Shown: piece after piece, positions 6,811-9,068 of the stretch | Layout: each line of letters starts with the position of its first letter | How positions within the stretch are numbered: the stretch's first letter is position 1 | Source: an uncultured Lachnospiraceae bacterium | GTDB taxonomy: Bacteria > Bacillota > Clostridia > Lachnospirales > Lachnospiraceae | NCBI GenBank assembly: GCA_946549155.1 | Contig: CAMNQN010000141.1 | Coordinates: 1 to 9,068, forward strand | Length of the DNA stretch: 9,068 nucleotides | Direction: 5' to 3' | Position numbers and translations under genes: made by a program | Notes under the pieces: model-generated | The model's database searches: none | Seen by the model: the letters and a program-made list of their open reading frames with translations, nothing else | What the model was told of the DNA's origin: nothing

Positions 6811-6847
6811 CGGGAGCGGGGCTCTTGTGGCTCTGCTCCCGATTTTT
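6811..6847 (+). terminator. Intra-operon intrinsic terminator or attenuator between binding protein and permeases
   Basis: CGGGAGC (6811-6817) pairs with GCTCCCG (6835-6841), and the stem continues inward through about five more pairs, including G-T wobbles, to a ~7-base loop. ATTTTT follows, giving five T residues at 6843-6847. It lies 28 bases before the permease start. Partial termination here would give more binding-protein mRNA than permease mRNA. Confidence 0.6.
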
Positions 6848-6875
6848 AAGAGTTCCTGTTTCGGGTGGTGAAAGA

Positions 6876-7769
6876 ATGAAAAAGAAAAAGAAAATTTTGA
6901 CTTCGATAGAGCCTTATCTCTGGCTTTTACCCAGTATGCTGCTGATGGCGGTTTTTATTCTGGTCCCGATTTTCGAGGTTTTCCGGATATCGCTGAGTAA
7001 GGTTTCCAAAGCGGGTATTGTCAAGGGCTTTATCGGGCTGGGCAATTTCCAGAAGGTTTTGAGCGGTTCCGCCTTCCCAATCGTTCTGAAGAATACGCTG
7101 ATTTGGACGGTTGTGGTGGTGGGACTCTCGACGCTGATTGGTTTCATCCTTGCTATTGTGATGAATAATCAGTTCCGGGGACGGAAGGCTGCCCGTGCGA
7201 TTGTGGTGTTCCCCTGGGCCACATCCCTGATTATTCAGGCCGGTGTGTGGAAATTTATTATTGATACGGATTACGGTGCCTTAAATACGCTGCTGATGCA
7301 GCTGGGGATTCTGGATAAGGCGGCGAACTGGACGCCCACGCCTGCGGCGTATTTTGCCTGGGAGTGCTGGGTGGGTATTTTCGTTACAATCCCCTTTGTG
7401 ATGTTCTGCGTGCTGTCCGGGCTGCAGAGCATTGATAACGCCTATTATGAGGCAGCTACGGTGGATGGCGCTACTTACTGGCAGCGCATGTTCCGGATCA
7501 CCATTCCACTGGTAAAGCCGTCTCTGACGGTCAGCACTGTGCTGAATATCATTTATGTGTTTAATTCGTTCCCCATTGTATGGACCATCACAAAGGGAGA
7601 TCCGGCGAACCGCACGGACACCCTGGTGACGTATCTGTATAAGCTGGCATTTTATAATGGAAAATCAGGAGAAGCCGCGGCGGTATCTGTGATTGGTTTT
7701 CTGATTCTGTGTGCCTGCGCCTCCGTTTACATGGTGGTATCTATGAGAAAGGAGGGCAGTGATGAGTAG
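6876..7769 (+). CDS. Sugar ABC transporter permease, MalF/UgpA type
   Basis: One of two membrane subunits forming the sugar channel. ATG 6876 gives 297 aa, the usual length, beginning MKKKKKILTSIEPYLWLLP; GGGTGGTG just upstream is a modest ribosome binding site. An in-frame TTG at 6750 would add 42 residues, but that stretch lies across the two hairpins and is not permease-like. Hydrophobic segments begin at about residue 13 and suit the usual six-helix fold. The cytoplasmic EAA loop that contacts the ATPase is clear at about 192-211 (EAATVDGATYWQRMFRITIP). The gene overlaps the next permease by 8 bases, so the two are probably translationally coupled. No ATPase gene is nearby; CUT1 systems in Bacillota commonly borrow a shared MsmX/MsmK-type ATPase. 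Confidence 0.92.
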   Translation: MKKKKKILTSIEPYLWLLPSMLLMAVFILVPIFEVFRISLSKVSKAGIVKGFIGLGNFQKVLSGSAFPIVLKNTLIWTVVVVGLSTLIGFILAIVMNNQFRGRKAARAIVVFPWATSLIIQAGVWKFIIDTDYGALNTLLMQLGILDKAANWTPTPAAYFAWECWVGIFVTIPFVMFCVLSGLQSIDNAYYEAATVDGATYWQRMFRITIPLVKPSLTVSTVLNIIYVFNSFPIVWTITKGDPANRTDTLVTYLYKLAFYNGKSGEAAAVSVIGFLILCACASVYMVVSMRKEGSDE

Positions 7770-8634
7770 AGTGAAGGAAGAAGTGATGACTAAAAAGGCA
7801 AAGACGCCAAAGCAGAAGATATTGAGAATCTGTCTGTATGTTTTTGTGCTTTTGGTATCTTTGGTGATTTTGTATCCCTATCTGGTAATGTTCACCACGG
7901 CACTGAAGAGCCGCGCAGAGATTTATGCCACTAACGGTACCGTTTTTCCGGTTACCTGGTTATGGAATAACTTTACAGACATCTGGTCCAAGGCTCCGCT
8001 GCTGAGATATTTTGCAAACTCTATTATTGTGGCCGGAGGTTCCACAATAATTGCTATTCTGTGCGGCATACCGGCAGCCTATGCGCTGGCCCGCATGAAA
8101 TTTAAGGGCCAGAAATTTTTCCTTGGACTGGTGATTATATCCCAGATGTTTTCACCTGTGGTTCTGCTGATCGGTATTTATCGGGTGATGTCTACGCTGA
8201 GCATGACGGACAGCCTGTTGGGACTGATTTTCATCAATGCGGCGTTCAATCAGGCCTTTGCGATCTGGCTGCTGCGGGGGGCGTTTATAGCGATCTCCCC
8301 GGATATGGAGCAGGCAGCCCGTATTGACGGCTGTAACAAGATGCAGGCCATGGTAAGGGTGCTGCTGCCCATGGCGGCTCCGGGCATTGTAACTACGTTG
8401 ATTTTCATATTCATCAACGCCTGGAATGAGTACACGATTGCGTTGACCCTGATCTCCACCGATGTGAAGAAGCCCCTGACCGTAGGTATCACAATTTTCA
8501 ATGGCTACAACATGATCGAGTGGCAGTATCTGTTCGCAGCATCTCTGTTTGCTACGATCCCGGTTATTATTCTGTTTATGTGTATTGAGAAGCATCTGGT
8601 GAGCGGTCTGGCATCCGGCGGTGTGAAGGGCTGA
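7762..8634 (+). CDS. Sugar ABC transporter permease, MalG/UgpE type
   Basis: Second membrane subunit of the sugar channel, partner of the preceding permease. ATG 7762 (290 aa) is chosen because AAAGGAGGG lies 6 bases upstream; GTG 7759 and ATG 7786 are in-frame alternatives. The N-terminus is basic (TKKAKTPKQK), then hydrophobic. The EAA loop is at about 183-204 (EQAARIDG, then RVLLPMAAPG). The C-terminal signature of this subfamily is present: INAWNEYTIAL, PLTVGITIF, and the terminal LVSGLASGGVKG. It is the last gene of the operon, ending about 50 bases before a strong terminator. No frameshift or missing core motif is seen. Confidence 0.93.
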   Translation: MSRVKEEVMTKKAKTPKQKILRICLYVFVLLVSLVILYPYLVMFTTALKSRAEIYATNGTVFPVTWLWNNFTDIWSKAPLLRYFANSIIVAGGSTIIAILCGIPAAYALARMKFKGQKFFLGLVIISQMFSPVVLLIGIYRVMSTLSMTDSLLGLIFINAAFNQAFAIWLLRGAFIAISPDMEQAARIDGCNKMQAMVRVLLPMAAPGIVTTLIFIFINAWNEYTIALTLISTDVKKPLTVGITIFNGYNMIEWQYLFAASLFATIPVIILFMCIEKHLVSGLASGGVKG

Positions 8635-8677
8635 TTTTGCCGTGCTGCGTCAATGGCGGAAGTTAAAGAGAGAGAGG

Positions 8678-8857
8678 AAAAAAGAACCCCGCCGGTGTGC
8701 AGGTTTGCGCACCGGCGGGGTTTTTCAAGGGGAGGATAAGTAGTATTTTTATCTTTTGTACGGTTTCATTGAAGGGGGATTCAATGAATGAAGAACGCTT
8801 TTGTGAAGCGTTGTAATCTCTTCAGGGCTTCCTGTCGGTGGAAGCTCATCTGAGATT
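8678..8857 (-). ncRNA. Candidate small RNA with three hairpins and C-rich anti-SD-like stretches
   Basis: Reading leftward from a TATACT -10 box (8869-8864), the predicted start near 8857 coincides with the first base of a hairpin (8857-8815: outer 6-bp stem, inner 8-bp stem). Two more follow closely: AACGCTT/AAGCGTT with a 5-base loop (8812-8794) and a 7-bp stem (8786-8767) whose 6-base loop reads TCCCCC. After an AT-rich linker comes unpaired TCCTCCCC (8736-8729), then the bidirectional terminator. Total length would be about 180 nt. C-rich unpaired motifs that pair with Shine-Dalgarno sequences are known in Bacillota sRNAs such as the RsaE class; similarity to those is not claimed. Against this strand, the first hairpin's inner stem and the terminator stem each contain a pair that is G-T on the plus strand but A-C on the minus. 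No known RNA family is recognised. Confidence 0.3.
8685..8725 (+). terminator. Strong bidirectional intrinsic terminator after the transport operon
   Basis: A 16-bp GC-rich stem (8685-8700 with 8707-8722) has one T-G wobble and a 6-base loop. TTTTT (8721-8725) follows on the plus strand. On the minus strand the stem is followed by TTCTTTTTT (8686-8678), so it can also stop a transcript arriving from the right. Confidence 0.92.
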
Positions 8858-8863
8858 AATCTT

Positions 8864-8892
8864 AGTATAGGCAGTTTTGTGGAAAATATACA
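8864..8892 (-). promoter_or_regulatory. Possible minus-strand promoter for the candidate small RNA
   Basis: TATACT (8869-8864) matches five of six -10 consensus bases. The -35 position with a 17-bp spacer is TGTATA (8892-8887), only three of six matches. AT-rich DNA lies further upstream (8901-8925) and could act as an UP element. Weak on its own; supported mainly by where it places the transcript start. Confidence 0.25.
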
Positions 8893-8967
8893 GGGACAGT
8901 AAAAAAATTTTAAAAATATATTTACACGAATAGAACAGGAATGCCCTGATTCGGTTTTAGATTACTG

Positions 8968-9010
8968 TTCGTGTTTGGTTAATTACCTGGACGCAGGAAG
9001 AGGAAGGGCG
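8968..9010 (+). repeat. Right copy of the diverged inverted repeat found at both window edges
   Basis: Plus-strand partner of the left copy, beginning TTCGTGTTTGGTTAA and including the exact block GGACGCAGGAAGAGGA (8989-9004). Upstream, TAGATT (8958-8963) sits where the left copy has its GATAAT/ATAATATT, so similarity may extend into a shared -10-like region. The two copies are oriented as if transcribed outward from the window. What lies beyond 9068 is not visible. Confidence 0.6.
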
Positions 9011-9068
9011 GAGCCGACACTGTCATCTGAAAAACTGCTTCGAATACCAAGAAAATCTAAGATGGAGC

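Larger units (their letters stand above)
8726..9068. other. Non-coding right end of the window
   Basis: About 340 bases with no credible protein gene on either strand. Contents from left: a GGGGAGGA purine tract (8729-8736), three hairpins (8767-8857), the palindrome AGATTAATCT (8853-8862), an A/T-rich tract (8881-8930) and the right copy of the edge repeat (8968-9010). A 10-codon reading frame (8784-8816) with a GAAGGGGG site before it overlaps two of the hairpins and is probably not a gene. Confidence 0.55.

Noticed and set aside
6750..6875. N-terminal extension of the first permease from TTG 6750
   Set aside because: The added residues lie across two stem-loops and are not permease-like. 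ATG 6876 gives the normal family length with a typical basic-hydrophobic start.
8784..8816. Ten-codon frame MNEERFCEAL with GAAGGGGG upstream
   Set aside because: It overlaps two hairpins, has no downstream gene to control within the window and no identifiable plus-strand promoter. Short frames like this arise by chance.

Overview
The window looks like chromosomal DNA of a Gram-positive, low-to-mid GC anaerobe, most likely a Clostridia member of the Lachnospiraceae type. This is an inference from near-consensus sigma-A promoters, strong AAGGAGG-type ribosome binding sites, intrinsic terminators, a receptor Ser/Thr kinase and a CUT1 sugar transporter without its own ATPase. All five convincing genes are on the + strand, in two transcription units.

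Unit 1 (about 119-5367) starts at a consensus promoter (TTGACA-16-TATAAT). It encodes a membrane-spanning Hanks-type kinase with an extracytoplasmic TPR/Sel1-like helical region in place of PASTA repeats. A very large surface protein follows, with a signal peptide, a Glu/Thr-rich stalk containing a 51-bp in-frame minisatellite, a series of Ig-like modules and a C-terminal membrane anchor. No terminator separates the two genes, so they probably form a bicistronic cell-surface sensing or adhesion module. I do not recognise a named system.

Unit 2 (about 5407-8725) is a sugar-import operon: solute-binding protein, MalF/UgpA-type permease, then MalG/UgpE-type permease. It has its own promoter, an 8-bp inverted repeat at the start of the transcript, and a strong terminator at the end. 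Two stem-loops, the second with a T-tract, lie between the binding protein and the permeases; they probably set a high binding-protein to permease ratio. No ATPase gene is present, so a shared MsmX/MsmK-type ATPase encoded elsewhere is expected. The binding protein has a secretion signal but no lipobox cysteine.

The last ~340 bases have no credible protein gene. They contain three closely packed hairpins that, with a minus-strand -10 box and the bidirectional terminator, could be a ~180-nt small RNA with exposed C-rich (anti-Shine-Dalgarno-like) stretches; its strand is not settled. A ~42-bp diverged sequence occurs at both edges of the window in inverted orientation (14-55 and 8968-9010) and is not explained by any gene here.
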